Shown: positions 47,488-56,857 of the stretch, one piece after another | Numbering within the stretch: the first letter of the stretch is position 1 | Layout: each line of letters begins with the position of its first letter | Assembly (NCBI RefSeq): GCF_018474015.1 | Contig: NZ_JAHCSG010000001.1 | Location: 930,001 to 994,000 of the forward strand | Origin: Williamsia sp. CHRR-6 | Lineage (GTDB): Bacteria > Actinomycetota > Actinomycetes > Mycobacteriales > Mycobacteriaceae | DNA length: 64,000 nt | Direction of reading: 5' to 3' | Notes under the pieces: model-generated | Seen by the model: the letters and a program-made list of their open reading frames with translations, nothing else | What the model was told of the DNA's origin: nothing | The model's database searches: none | Program-made: the position numbers and the translations under genes

Positions 47488-48663
47488 TCAGGGCACGGGC
47501 AACCACCGCACGGGATCGGAGATCACCTGCGCCAGCAGGGAATACGCCACCCCGGTGGCTCCGCCGGCGATGTCGACCCGGTCCACCTGAACCCGAGGGG
47601 GCGTGGTGTGTGCCGAGAGCACCCGAGGGTTCAGGTGGGCGCTGATCTGCTCGCTGAGCTCGTCGGCGAGGTCGGCGAGGTGCCCACCGAGCACCACCAC
47701 CGGCAGGTCCAGCACGTTGATCGCACCGGCCAACGCCACGCCCAGCGCCCAGGCCGCCCGATCCAGGGCGGCGCGGGCACGCTCGTCGCCGCACCGCGCG
47801 CGCGACACCACCTCGCGCATCGTGGTGTCGGGGTCGGCTCCGGCGGCCCCCACCACCGCACGGTGTCCGGCGTAGACCTCCAGGCAGCCGGTCGACCCGC
47901 AGCGGCAGCTCGGACCGTGTGGATCGACGGTGAGATGTCCAATCTCCCCCGCGAAACCGTTGCGGCCGCCGAACACCTCACCGCCGAACACCGCAGCGCC
48001 ACCGATCCCGGTCTCGCCGGACAGGTAGAGGAAGTCCTGCAGCGGACCGGGCCGTCCGGGCGCGGTCTGCGCGACGGCCACCGCCGCACAATCGGCCTCG
48101 TTGCCCACCCGTAACGCCAGGTCTCCCACGGGCAGCAGCGTGGGTACGTGCACGTCGGTCCACCCGAGGTTGGCCGCCAGGGCGACCGTCGAGGTGTCGG
48201 CGACCACGATGCCCGGCACGGCCAGCCCGACGCCGACCACCCGCGTCCTGGGATCGAGGTCGGCGCGCAACTGCTCGGCCAGCGCGGCCGCGCGCGCCAA
48301 CACGACGACCGGATCCGAGCTGCGGAAGTCGCCGGGGTGCACGGTCTCGGCGATCACCTCGCCGGTCAGCGCGATCACCCGCCCCACCAGCGAGGCGGTG
48401 TTGATCTGCAGACCCAGCGCGGCCACCCACGGAGAGGGACCCAGCGGGGTGGCCGGGCGGCCGCGTCCACTCGGCGGCGGCGGGTCGGATTCGACCAACA
48501 GCCCCGCAGCCACCAGGTCGTCGACCAGCCGGGCCGCGGTGGCCCGGGTGATCCCGGCCGTCTCGGCGACCCGGGCACGCGAACACCAGCCGGTCGCGGT
48601 GATCACCGCCGACATCGCCAGCGCTAGGTTGCTGGCCCGCAGAGTGGATTGGCGGGCGCCCAT
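47488..48663 (-). CDS. ROK-family transcriptional regulator (XylR/NagC type)
   Basis: The 391-residue protein has an N-terminal winged helix ([33 protein letters not shown]). The ROK sugar-kinase-like domain follows, with the segments [17 protein letters not shown], the [20 protein letters not shown] block and CLEVYAG. The cysteine/histidine zinc motif [10 protein letters not shown] is intact. It is divergent from xylA with 77 bp between, so it most likely represses xylA and responds to xylose or a related sugar. Confidence 0.88.
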   Translation of the reverse strand: MGARQSTLRASNLALAMSAVITATGWCSRARVAETAGITRATAARLVDDLVAAGLLVESDPPPPSGRGRPATPLGPSPWVAALGLQINTASLVGRVIALTGEVIAETVHPGDFRSSDPVVVLARAAALAEQLRADLDPRTRVVGVGLAVPGIVVADTSTVALAANLGWTDVHVPTLLPVGDLALRVGNEADCAAVAVAQTAPGRPGPLQDFLYLSGETGIGGAAVFGGEVFGGRNGFAGEIGHLTVDPHGPSCRCGSTGCLEVYAGHRAVVGAAGADPDTTMREVVSRARCGDERARAALDRAAWALGVALAGAINVLDLPVVVLGGHLADLADELSEQISAHLNPRVLSAHTTPPRVQVDRVDIAGGATGVAYSLLAQVISDPVRWLPVP

Positions 48664-48740
48664 CCGTTGACCTTAACCCCGCGCGACGTTTATGTTCTAC
48701 GCAAATACTTAATAGTGCTCGACGACCCAAGGAGCCCGCG

Positions 48741-49919
48741 ATGACGCGCGTCCCCACCCCCTCGGACAAGTTCTCCTTCGGCTTGTGGACGGTCGGCTGG
48801 ACCGGGGCCGACCCGTTCGGCGTGGCCACCCGCCCCAGCCTGGACCCGTGTGAGTACGTCGAACGCCTCGCCGAGATCGGCGCGTGGGGAATCACCTTCC
48901 ACGACAACGACGTCGTCGGCTTCGGTGCCGACGCCGCGACCCGCGAGAAGCTGCTCACCCGCCTCAAGGACACCGCCGACCGTGTGGGCATCACCATCGA
49001 GATGGTCACCACCAACACCTTCACCCACCCGGTCTTCAAGGACGGCGCGCTCACCTCCAACGACCGCGGGGTGCGCCGGTTCGGCCTGCGCAAGGTGCTG
49101 CGTGCGGTCGACACCGCAGCGGCGATGGGCGCGCAGACCTTCGTGATGTGGGGCGGACGCGAAGGCGCCGAGTACGACAGTTCCAAGGATCTGCACGCCG
49201 CGTTCGACCGCTACCGCGAGGGCATCGACACCGTCGCCGCCTACATCAAGGCCCAGGGCTACGACCTGCGAATCGCGTTGGAGCCCAAGCCCAACGAGCC
49301 CCGCGGCGACATCTTCCTGCCCACCGTCGGGCACGCGCTGGGGCTCATCGCGCAGCTCGATCACGGCGACATCGTGGGACTCAACCCCGAGACCGGCCAC
49401 GAGCAGATGGCCAACCTGAACTTCACCCACGGCATCGCCCAGGCGTTGTGGGCGGGCAAGCTGTTCCACATCGACCTCAACGGCCAGAAGGGCCTCAAGT
49501 ACGACCAGGACCTCGTCTTCGGCCACGGCGACCTGCTGTCGGCGTTCTTCACCGTCGACCTGCTGGAGAACGGGTTCCCCAGCTGCCCCGACGGACCGCG
49601 CTATACCGGCCCCCGCCACTTCGACTACAAACCCTCACGAACCGAACACCTTGCCGGCGTGTGGGATTCGGCGCGCGCCTGCATGCAGACCTATCTGCAG
49701 CTGGCCGAGAAGGCGCACGCGTTTCGCGCCGATCCGGCCGTCAAGGAGGCCATGGCATATGCCGGCATCCACGATCTCGCCGCACCCACCCTGGGCGACG
49801 GCGAGACCATCGAGGCATTCCTGGCCGCCGACGACGACTTCGATCCCGAGCGGGCCGGGTCGCGCGACTACGGCTTCGTGCGCCTGCACCAGCTGGCTCT
49901 GAGCCACCTCATCGGCTGA
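48741..49919 (+). CDS. xylA: Xylose isomerase
   Basis: XylA interconverts D-xylose and D-xylulose (also glucose and fructose). The 392-residue TIM-barrel enzyme has the catalytic histidine in [11 protein letters not shown], the WGGREG motif, the metal ligands in [21 protein letters not shown] and HIDLNGQKG. It is of the shorter group I type known from Streptomyces and Arthrobacter. AAGGAG precedes the ATG by 7 nt. No xylulokinase or xylose transporter gene lies in the window, so the rest of the pathway must be elsewhere. Control by the divergent ROK regulator is expected. Confidence 0.95.
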   Translation: MTRVPTPSDKFSFGLWTVGWTGADPFGVATRPSLDPCEYVERLAEIGAWGITFHDNDVVGFGADAATREKLLTRLKDTADRVGITIEMVTTNTFTHPVFKDGALTSNDRGVRRFGLRKVLRAVDTAAAMGAQTFVMWGGREGAEYDSSKDLHAAFDRYREGIDTVAAYIKAQGYDLRIALEPKPNEPRGDIFLPTVGHALGLIAQLDHGDIVGLNPETGHEQMANLNFTHGIAQALWAGKLFHIDLNGQKGLKYDQDLVFGHGDLLSAFFTVDLLENGFPSCPDGPRYTGPRHFDYKPSRTEHLAGVWDSARACMQTYLQLAEKAHAFRADPAVKEAMAYAGIHDLAAPTLGDGETIEAFLAADDDFDPERAGSRDYGFVRLHQLALSHLIG

Positions 49920-49940
49920 CTTCTCCAGGCACCCCGCCCA

Positions 49941-49956
49941 GCAGGCTCGGGCCTGC
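49941..49956. terminator. Short hairpin between convergent xylA and acyl-CoA ligase genes
   Basis: GCAGGC-TCGG-GCCTGC forms a 6-bp GC stem with a tetraloop, embedded in longer weaker pairing (CCAGGC...GCCTGG). It sits in the 42-bp space between two converging stop codons. No T-run follows. Confidence 0.5.
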
Positions 49957-49961
49957 CTGGC

Positions 49962-51575
49962 TCAGGCGCGCACCCGCAGATCCTTGCGCAAGATCTTGCC
50001 CGAGGCCGACTTGGGGATGGCGTCGATGAACTCGACCTGGCGGACCTTCTTGTAGGGAGCCACGTGCGCGGCGACGAACTCCATCACCTCCTCGGCGGTG
50101 ATCTCCTCGGTACCGGCCTGGCGCACCACGAACGCTTTGGGCACCTCCTCGCCCTCGGCGTCGTGCGCGCCGACCACGGCGGCGTCGGCGATGCGGTCGT
50201 TGGTCAACAGCAGCGCCTCCAGCTCGGCCGGGGGCACCTGATAACCCTTGTACTTGATCAGCTCCTTGAGCCGATCGACGATGTAGACGCAGCCGAACCG
50301 GTCCACCTGCGCGATGTCGCCAGTGTGCAGGAACCCGTCGGAATCGATGGTCTCGGCGGTGGCCGACGGATTGTTCAGGTACCCGGCCATCACGTTGGGC
50401 CCCCGGAACAGCAACTCGCCGGGCTCACTGAGTCCTTCTGTGGGCAACGGGATCTCGGCTCCGGTGGCCGGATCGATCAACTTGCTCTCGGCGTTGGGCA
50501 CGGTGAATCCCGACGAGCTCAGCGGCACCTCCTCGCCGGCCACCGCCACGCCGCCGTCGGAGGGGATGACATGGCTGACCGGGCTGAGCTCGCTCATGCC
50601 GTAGCCCTGCACCATCCGACACCCCAGTCGGGTGGCCACCTTGGAACCCAGCTCGGCGTCCAGCGGCGCCGCGCCCGACATCATCACCTTCATGGAGGAC
50701 AGGTCGTAGTCGTCGACCACCGGGTGTTTGGCCAACGCCACCGCCACCGGCGGGGCGATGAAGCCCATCGTGATGCGGTAGGTCGCGATGTTGGACAAGA
50801 ACTCCACCAGGTCGAAGCGCGGCATGATGACCAGCCGCGAGCGCGCGTGCAGGGCGGCGTTGAGCAGCACCGTCATCCCGTAGATGTGGAAGAACGGCAG
50901 CACGGCCAGGATCACATCGTCGGGTGTCATGCCCTGCAGCGGGCGGATCTGGGCGACGTTGGCCACCAGGTTGCGATGGGTCAACATCACCCCCTTGGGA
51001 TCGGCGGTGGTCCCCGAGCTGTAGGGCAGCACCGCCAGGTGCGTGGCTGGATCGAATTCCACCTGCGGCGCAGGCAGATTCGGCCCAAGCAGGTCGGCCG
51101 CACCGGGGTGACCCGACTCGGCCTCACCGGGTCCGTCGAGGACGATCACCGCTGCGACCGGGATGCCGACCTGCTCGGCGGCTACCCGCGCGGTGTCGGC
51201 CAGGGCACTGATGGTGACGATCATCGACGCCGCCGACGCCGTGAGCTGCTTGGCCACATCGGCCGGGGTGAACAGCACGTTGATGGTGGTCGCGGTGGCC
51301 CCGGCCCGCAGGATGCCGTGGAAGGCCACCGCGAACGCCGAGGAGTTGGGCGCGAGCAGCCCCACCACCGACCCCACGCCGATCCCGCGCGCGGCCAAGC
51401 CACCGGCAAAGGCATCCACCCGCGACCGCAACTCGCCGTAGGTGGTGGTGGTGTCGGAGAGGGCGTCGGTCAGCGCGGGCAGATCCAGCTCTGCATCACT
51501 CAGCCCGCCGAACAGGTAGTCGTAGACGTTCGACTCCGGAATGGTCACCGGGGGGTGCGGACTGGCGAAAGTCAT
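49962..51575 (-). CDS. Acyl-CoA synthetase / 4-coumarate-CoA ligase-like (AMP-forming)
   Basis: The 537-residue enzyme belongs to the ANL superfamily. The AMP/ATP motif is LPYSSGTTADPKGVMLTHRN, followed by VQGYGMSELSPVSHV, GFLHTGDIAQVD and the C-terminal catalytic lysine region IPKSASGKILRKDL. The overall style is 4-coumarate-CoA ligase/FadD-like. The acid substrate is not predictable. ATG 51575 has GGAGG just upstream; an earlier in-frame start is not needed. It is the last gene of a minus-strand run that includes mshA, but 64 bp separate it from the YbjN-like gene. Confidence 0.88.
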   Translation of the reverse strand: MTFASPHPPVTIPESNVYDYLFGGLSDAELDLPALTDALSDTTTTYGELRSRVDAFAGGLAARGIGVGSVVGLLAPNSSAFAVAFHGILRAGATATTINVLFTPADVAKQLTASAASMIVTISALADTARVAAEQVGIPVAAVIVLDGPGEAESGHPGAADLLGPNLPAPQVEFDPATHLAVLPYSSGTTADPKGVMLTHRNLVANVAQIRPLQGMTPDDVILAVLPFFHIYGMTVLLNAALHARSRLVIMPRFDLVEFLSNIATYRITMGFIAPPVAVALAKHPVVDDYDLSSMKVMMSGAAPLDAELGSKVATRLGCRMVQGYGMSELSPVSHVIPSDGGVAVAGEEVPLSSSGFTVPNAESKLIDPATGAEIPLPTEGLSEPGELLFRGPNVMAGYLNNPSATAETIDSDGFLHTGDIAQVDRFGCVYIVDRLKELIKYKGYQVPPAELEALLLTNDRIADAAVVGAHDAEGEEVPKAFVVRQAGTEEITAEEVMEFVAAHVAPYKKVRQVEFIDAIPKSASGKILRKDLRVRA

Positions 51576-51639
51576 GGATCCTCCATCGTCGGGGTGTGCC
51601 GCCCACGTTAGCAACGTCACACCGCCCACCCGACGCTTC

Positions 51640-52281
51640 TCAGTCGAACGAACTCGACTCCGGTGCCGCAGTTGCCTTCTCGGTCACCGACGGCACCACC
51701 TCAGCTGGCCCCGACCCCGCCGGCCCCGACCCCTTGAGCGGCGGTATCTCCGGCAGCGATTCCTTGTCGATCAGGTGCTCGAAGGCGAGCAGATTGTTCA
51801 GCGACTCGCCCCGCGCGGTTCGCCACGCCCATTCCCGTCGGATGCTGGTGTGGAACCCGATCTCCAACAGGGTGTTGAAGTCGCCGTCGGCTGCCTCGAG
51901 GACCTGACCGAGCAGCCGATCGAGCTCATCGGCGGTCACCGAGTCCGCCGCCACCCGACCCACCAGGTAGATGTCGCCGATGTTGTCGATGGTGTAAGCC
52001 ACGCCGTAGAGCCGCCGGTTGCGCTTGAGCAGGAACCGGTAGACCTTCTCGTGGTCCTCGTCGGGTCGGCGACACACGAACGCCTCGATCCGCACACCCG
52101 GCTTGCCCACCGTCAGCAGCACGTTGGTGCGCAGCTTGCGTTCGCCGGGCAGCTCCACCAGCAGGTGCTCGGTGTCGGCACCGCCAGAGTTCTTGAGCTC
52201 GAAGATGATCCCGCGATCGAAGAGTGCCTTCTGAATGCGGTCGGACTGTTCGACGATGCCCGGTGGTCGTTGCGAACTCAT
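51640..52281 (-). CDS. YbjN-domain protein (Rv0487-like)
   Basis: The 213-residue protein contains a YbjN/type III secretion chaperone-like fold: [38 protein letters not shown] and [19 protein letters not shown] Pro/Gly/Ser-rich tail of about 45 residues ends it. The order mshA then ybjN-like then gpmA exists in mycobacteria (Rv0486-Rv0489); here the block is interrupted by xylA and other genes. The ATG at 52281 overlaps the mshA stop (ATGA) and has AGGAG. A role in mycothiol metabolism is a contextual guess only. Confidence 0.82.
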   Translation of the reverse strand: MSSQRPPGIVEQSDRIQKALFDRGIIFELKNSGGADTEHLLVELPGERKLRTNVLLTVGKPGVRIEAFVCRRPDEDHEKVYRFLLKRNRRLYGVAYTIDNIGDIYLVGRVAADSVTADELDRLLGQVLEAADGDFNTLLEIGFHTSIRREWAWRTARGESLNNLLAFEHLIDKESLPEIPPLKGSGPAGSGPAEVVPSVTEKATAAPESSSFD

Positions 52282-53645
52282 GCTCGTACTCCTGACCGGC
52301 GACGTCCCCATCGCCGTGTTGCGCGCCCGGGTGCTGCAGGCGCGGTGGTTCGATCCGATCGCGGTGCCGCCGACGACGCGAACGACGTCATCGCACGGCG
52401 GTAGCTGTCCAGCAACGCATCTGCGGTGCGCTGCCAGGAGAATCGTCGGGCGTGCGACACCGCCGCGCGGCCCATCGCGGCCAGGCGTTGCGGGTCGGCC
52501 AACATCGCCTGCAGGGCCGCAGTCCAGTCCTCGATCCGGTGCCCGTCGACCAGGACCCCGGTCTCCCCGTGCGCCACCGCCACCCCGAGCCCGCCCACGT
52601 CGGCGGCCAACACCGGGGTGCCACACGCCTGGGCCTCGATGGCCACCAGGCCGAAGCTCTCCGAATAGCTGGGCACCACAACAAGATCCGAAGCTCGGTA
52701 CACCTGGGCCAGTTGCTCGGGGCGTTGCGGCGGGATGAAGGTGACGGCGTCGGCGACACCGAGTTGCCCGACCAGATCGATCAGGGCGGTGGGTCGCGCC
52801 AACCCCGACCCCGACGGACCACCGACGATGAGAACGCGAACCGGATGCTCGGTGTCGCGGCGCGCAGCGATGATCGGCGCCGCCGCCTTGATCAACACAT
52901 CCGGCGCCTTGAGCGGCTGGATGCGCCCGACGAAGGTCAGCACGCTCTCGTGCTCGGCGAGGCCGAACTCGGCGCGCGCCGCCGCCCTCGATCCGGGCCG
53001 GTAGGTGTCCAGGTCGACTCCGGGGGTGGCCACGTCCACCCGCTCGGGCGCTGCGTCGTGAATGGAGATCAGTTGCTGCGCTTCGGTGTCGGTGTTGGCC
53101 ACCAGTCGATCGGCCTCGGCCACCACCTGCTGCTCACCGATCTGACGCAGCATCGGTTCGGGTTCGTCGCCCTCGGCCAGCGAGGCGTTCTTGACCGCGG
53201 CCAGGGTGTGCGCGGTGTGCACCAGCGGCACACTCCACCGATCACGCGCCAGCCACCCCACCTGACCCGAGAGCCAGTAGTGCGAATGGATGACGTCGTA
53301 GTGCCCGGGGGGATGCATGGCCTCTGCCCGCAACACCCCCGCGGCGAAGGCGCACAGCTGGGTGGGCAGGTCCCGCTTGTCCAACCCCTCGAACGGCCCG
53401 GCCACCACGTTGCGCACGGTGATCCCGTCGCCCGCGGCGACCACCGGGGCATCGGCCGACGAGGTGGCGCGCGTGAAGATCTCCACCTCGATTCCCCGGC
53501 GGGCCAGGTTCACCGCGGTCTGCCAGACGTAGACGTTCATGCCGCCGGCGTCGCCGGTCCCGGGTTGGGCCAACGGCGAGGTGTGCACCGAGATGACCGC
53601 AACTCGGCGGGGATCGGCCGCGCCCCGTGGGATGCGGGCGCTCAC
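52278..53645 (-). CDS. mshA: D-inositol-3-phosphate glycosyltransferase MshA
   Basis: MshA starts mycothiol synthesis by joining GlcNAc from UDP-GlcNAc to inositol-3-phosphate. The 455-residue GT-B enzyme has [21 protein letters not shown] and [16 protein letters not shown] at its N-terminus, the inositol-binding [11 protein letters not shown], and the C-terminal EX7E motif region [21 protein letters not shown]. The basic C-terminal tail is poorly conserved. GTG 53645 overlaps the stop of the upstream hydrolase (GTGA). Mycothiol is the main low-molecular-weight thiol of actinobacteria and supports the taxonomic call. Confidence 0.95.
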   Translation of the reverse strand: MSARIPRGAADPRRVAVISVHTSPLAQPGTGDAGGMNVYVWQTAVNLARRGIEVEIFTRATSSADAPVVAAGDGITVRNVVAGPFEGLDKRDLPTQLCAFAAGVLRAEAMHPPGHYDVIHSHYWLSGQVGWLARDRWSVPLVHTAHTLAAVKNASLAEGDEPEPMLRQIGEQQVVAEADRLVANTDTEAQQLISIHDAAPERVDVATPGVDLDTYRPGSRAAARAEFGLAEHESVLTFVGRIQPLKAPDVLIKAAAPIIAARRDTEHPVRVLIVGGPSGSGLARPTALIDLVGQLGVADAVTFIPPQRPEQLAQVYRASDLVVVPSYSESFGLVAIEAQACGTPVLAADVGGLGVAVAHGETGVLVDGHRIEDWTAALQAMLADPQRLAAMGRAAVSHARRFSWQRTADALLDSYRRAMTSFASSAAPRSDRTTAPAAPGRATRRWGRRRSGVRA

Positions 53646-54559
53646 TCGCGGCTCCCCAGATCGGCGACGAACGCCTCGATCTCGTCGGCGAAACGCGCCG
53701 CGTCCTCCACGAACGGCGCGTGCCCGGCACCCTGCCAGTAGCTCGGACGCGGGTCGGTCAACAACGACTCGGCGTGGCGCGCGGCCGACACGTCCACCAC
53801 CTGATCGTCGGTCCCGTGCAGCACCAGCACCGGCATCCCCAGCTCGCGCAGCAGCTGATCGTAGGCCGCGGTGCGGGCGAACAACCCGGCTCGCGCCGAG
53901 GGCGCGGTGGCCAACGAGGTACCGAAGAACAGTTGGCTCTGCGCACCGAGATCGGGGCGACCGGCGGGCACCAGCGCGGTCCCGAACGCACCGAGCGCAC
54001 CGATGGCGGTACGCGGATCGGGCGAACAGGCATCAGGCAGTGCGGCTCGCATCGCTGCGCCCACGCGGCCACCGGCCTGACCGCGGCCGATGGAGGTGAT
54101 GGCACCGACCAGGACCACCCCGCGCACGTCGGCGAGGTCGCCGCCGTGGGCCATGCGATGGGCCAGGTGGTCGCATATCACCAGTCCGCCATAGGACCAT
54201 CCGATCGGCACCACGCCGCCCACACCCACCGCCGGCAGGTCGAACAGGGCGGTGTCGGCGCTGGTCTCGGCCGCCAGAACCGCGGCCACATCGGCCGCGA
54301 AATCGATTGCTGCGTAACCACTGTCATCAGGCAGCCCGGACGCACCGTGACCCCGCAAGTCCAGGGCGATCACCCGGTGGCGCGCGGCCAACCGTGCCAG
54401 CAGCCCGGCCCCCCAGGCGGCCGAGGACTGCGCCCAGCCGTGGATCAGCAGCAGGGTGCTCGATTCAGCGGGCTCGAGCAGAGCCGACGGGGAACTGACG
54501 CGGTAGGCGATCTCGACGTCGCCGGCACCACGCGTCGACCCCAGCCGAAATGCGCTCAT
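53642..54559 (-). CDS. Alpha/beta hydrolase
   Basis: The protein has about 305 residues. [14 protein letters not shown] gives the oxyanion region, [10 protein letters not shown] is the nucleophile elbow (serine in GWSYGG), and [13 protein letters not shown] carries the aspartate. The catalytic histidine is probably in [11 protein letters not shown]. It has the size of esterases/haloperoxidase-like or BioH-like hydrolases. Its stop overlaps the mshA start, so the two are translated together, but a link to mycothiol is not known to me. ATG 54559 is preferred over GTG 54568. Confidence 0.82.
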   Translation of the reverse strand: MSAFRLGSTRGAGDVEIAYRVSSPSALLEPAESSTLLLIHGWAQSSAAWGAGLLARLAARHRVIALDLRGHGASGLPDDSGYAAIDFAADVAAVLAAETSADTALFDLPAVGVGGVVPIGWSYGGLVICDHLAHRMAHGGDLADVRGVVLVGAITSIGRGQAGGRVGAAMRAALPDACSPDPRTAIGALGAFGTALVPAGRPDLGAQSQLFFGTSLATAPSARAGLFARTAAYDQLLRELGMPVLVLHGTDDQVVDVSAARHAESLLTDPRPSYWQGAGHAPFVEDAARFADEIEAFVADLGSRE

Positions 54560-54587
54560 GTGGTCCACCCTAGTCAGCGCGGCGCGA

Positions 54588-55577
54588 TCACCACCGCGAG
54601 TGGATCTGCGCGCGTAGCCGGGTGTCGTAGAGGTCGGTGACCGCGGCCAGCAACTCGGCCGACAGCGGTGGCAGCTGCGCGGCGGCGGCGTTGGCCTGTG
54701 CCTGATGCGGTGAGCGGGCGCCGGGGATCACCGTGCTCACCCCGGCCTGATCACGACACCACGCCAGCGCGACCTGCGCGGGGGTGGCATCGGGCGGGCC
54801 CAGCCGTGCGACCAGCTCGGTGAACGCCTGCGCCACCTCCAGACCACGCGCAAAGCCCAGCCCGCTGAACGTCTCGCCCACGTCGAAGGCGGCACCGGAC
54901 TCGTTGTAGTTGCGGTGGTCGTCTGAGGCGAAGGTGGTCGCCGAGGTGTAGCGCCCCGAGAGCAGCCCCGAGGCCAACGGCACCCGCACGATGATGCCCA
55001 CCCCGGCGGCCTGCGCGGCCGGCAACACCTCCTCGAGTGGCTTGTGGCGCACCGCGTTGCAGATGATCTGCACGCTCGCGACGTGCGGACGCGCGATGGC
55101 TGAGAGCGCCTGGGCGCAGGTCTCCACGCTCACCCCGTAGGCAGCGATCACGCCGTCGGCGACCAGGGTGTCCAGCGCGTCGTAGGTGGCGTCGTCGTCG
55201 ATCACCGCACTCGGCGGGCAGTGCAACTGCACCAGGTCCAGGGTGTCGACGCCGAGGTTGGTGCGGGAGCGATCGGTCCACTCGCGAAACGCCTCGAGCC
55301 GATAGTTCGCCGGCACCTGCTCCACCCGCCGCCCCATCTTGGTGGCCACCATCAGCCCCGGGTGCGAGCGCAGGAAAGCTCCGATGACGGTCTCACTGCG
55401 ACCGTCGCCGTAGACATCGGCGGTGTCGAGAAAGGTGACTCCGGATTCGACGGCGGCCTCCAACACGGCCAGCGCGTCGGAGTCGCTCACCTCACCCCAG
55501 TCCGCGCCGAGCTGCCAGGTGCCCAACCCGATGACCGAGACGTCGCGGCCGGTGCGTCCGAGGATTCGCTGTTCCAT
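54588..55577 (-). CDS. Aldo/keto reductase
   Basis: The 329-residue (alpha/beta)8 oxidoreductase has LGTWQLGADWG, the catalytic aspartate and tyrosine in FLDTADVYGDGRSE, the lysine in VATKMGRR and the histidine in VQLHCPPS. The C-terminal NADPH motif is VIPGARSPHQAQANAAA. It most resembles the AKR11/YghZ-like bacterial group. Substrate unknown. It is the first gene of the minus-strand run leading to the hydrolase and mshA, with 28 bp to the hydrolase, and is divergent from pirin. Confidence 0.88.
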   Translation of the reverse strand: MEQRILGRTGRDVSVIGLGTWQLGADWGEVSDSDALAVLEAAVESGVTFLDTADVYGDGRSETVIGAFLRSHPGLMVATKMGRRVEQVPANYRLEAFREWTDRSRTNLGVDTLDLVQLHCPPSAVIDDDATYDALDTLVADGVIAAYGVSVETCAQALSAIARPHVASVQIICNAVRHKPLEEVLPAAQAAGVGIIVRVPLASGLLSGRYTSATTFASDDHRNYNESGAAFDVGETFSGLGFARGLEVAQAFTELVARLGPPDATPAQVALAWCRDQAGVSTVIPGARSPHQAQANAAAAQLPPLSAELLAAVTDLYDTRLRAQIHSRW

Positions 55578-55678
55578 GCCTCGTTTCTACTCGCCCGCCG
55601 AGTCGGGGGAATGAAACGGACCAAGGTCCGGTTGAGTCGGGCGTAGGGTTTGCCACATCGGATTTCCAGGAGGTCGCC

Positions 55679-56653
55679 ATGCCCGCCATCACCGCCGACA
55701 CATTGACGCTGGACCGGATCGCCGGACCCGCCGCCGGCGACACCGAACGGCCCGTCCGGTCGGTCACCACCGGCCCCCGCGGCCACGAGGGTGAGGGCTT
55801 CCCGGTGGTCCGCGCGTTCGCAGGCGTCGACCACGCCGACCTCGACCCGTTCATCCACATGGACCAGATGGGTGAAGTGGACTACGAGCCCGGCGAGCCG
55901 CGCGGCACCAGCTGGCATCCCCACCGCGGCTTCGAGACCGTCACCTACATGATCGACGGACGCTTCGAACACCAGGACAGCCACGGTGGCGGCGGACTGA
56001 TCGAGAACGGCGCCACCCAGTGGATGACCGCGGGCTCCGGCATCTTGCACATCGAGACCCCGCCCGCCGAGCTGGTCGCCAGCGGCGGGTTGTTCCACGG
56101 CGTGCAGCTGTGGGTGAACCTGCCCCGCACCGAGAAGTTCGCGGCCCCGGCGTATCAGTCCATCGAGGGCACCGAGGCCACGCTGCTCGCCTCGGCCGAC
56201 GGCGGCGCGCTGGTGCGCATCATCGCCGGCGAGATCGACGGTCACCGCGGCCCGGGTAGCACCCGGACCCCGATCACGTTGTCGCACGCCACCGTTGCGC
56301 CCGGCGCACAGGTGAACCTGCCGTGGAACCGCGACTTCAACGCCCTGGTCTACGTGCTGTCTGGGGCCGGCACGGTGGGTCCGTTGAAGAACCCGGTCCG
56401 CGAGGGCCAACTGGTGGTGCTGGGACCGGGCGATCGGATCACGGTGGCCGCCGACGCCGACCAGGATTCCCACCGGCCCGCCCTCGAGGTGTTGTTGCTC
56501 GGTGGACGACCCATCCGCGAACCGGTGTTCGCCTACGGACCGTTCGTGATGAACACCAAGTCCGAGGTCGTCGCCGCCATCGAGGACTTCAACGCCGGCC
56601 GGTTTGGCGTCATCCCACCCGACGCCCTCATGCCGCACCACCACGTGCGCTGA
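55679..56653 (+). CDS. Pirin family protein
   Basis: The 324-residue bicupin contains the pirin metal site: FIHMDQMGEVDYEPGEP, then SWHPHRGFETVTYMIDGRFEHQD and GSGILHIETP, which provide the His/Glu ligands. The C-terminal cupin includes NALVYVLSGAGTV. Bacterial pirins can act as quercetinases or bind metabolic enzymes; the role here is open. AGGAGG is present 6 nt before the ATG, a strong ribosome-binding site. It is divergent from the aldo/keto reductase gene with 101 bp between. Confidence 0.9.
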   Translation: MPAITADTLTLDRIAGPAAGDTERPVRSVTTGPRGHEGEGFPVVRAFAGVDHADLDPFIHMDQMGEVDYEPGEPRGTSWHPHRGFETVTYMIDGRFEHQDSHGGGGLIENGATQWMTAGSGILHIETPPAELVASGGLFHGVQLWVNLPRTEKFAAPAYQSIEGTEATLLASADGGALVRIIAGEIDGHRGPGSTRTPITLSHATVAPGAQVNLPWNRDFNALVYVLSGAGTVGPLKNPVREGQLVVLGPGDRITVAADADQDSHRPALEVLLLGGRPIREPVFAYGPFVMNTKSEVVAAIEDFNAGRFGVIPPDALMPHHHVR

Positions 56654-56857
56654 GCGTGTCCGAATTGCCCGATCAGGTTCAATCTGTGAGGTAGATCACC
56701 GCCGCAGCGCTGTCGCGTGGGTCACAGCGCTGCGACCTGGTGTTCTTTACATTCCCTTTACTTGAAACTGACGATTCGATTACCGACGCTGACCGTTTTG
56801 CAACCTTTGGTAAAGACTTTAAGAATCCTTTAACTTTGCGGCGGTACGTTCCCCTGC
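56654..56857. promoter_or_regulatory. A/T-rich leader of the SulP-carbonic anhydrase gene
   Basis: This 204-bp gap is unusually A/T-rich in its last 120 bp and contains repeated CTTTA/TTTAC words and CTTT-ggt-AAAG at about 56812-56821. TTTAACTTT near 56826-56834 could be a -10 region, leaving a leader of about 15 nt. No ribosome-binding site precedes the ATG at 56858. Stress or growth-phase control is possible but not shown. Confidence 0.4.

Noticed and set aside
50064-51611. Plus-strand open frame of 515 codons opposite the acyl-CoA ligase.
   Set aside because: The minus-strand ligase shows all ANL motifs; the opposite frame has no domain.
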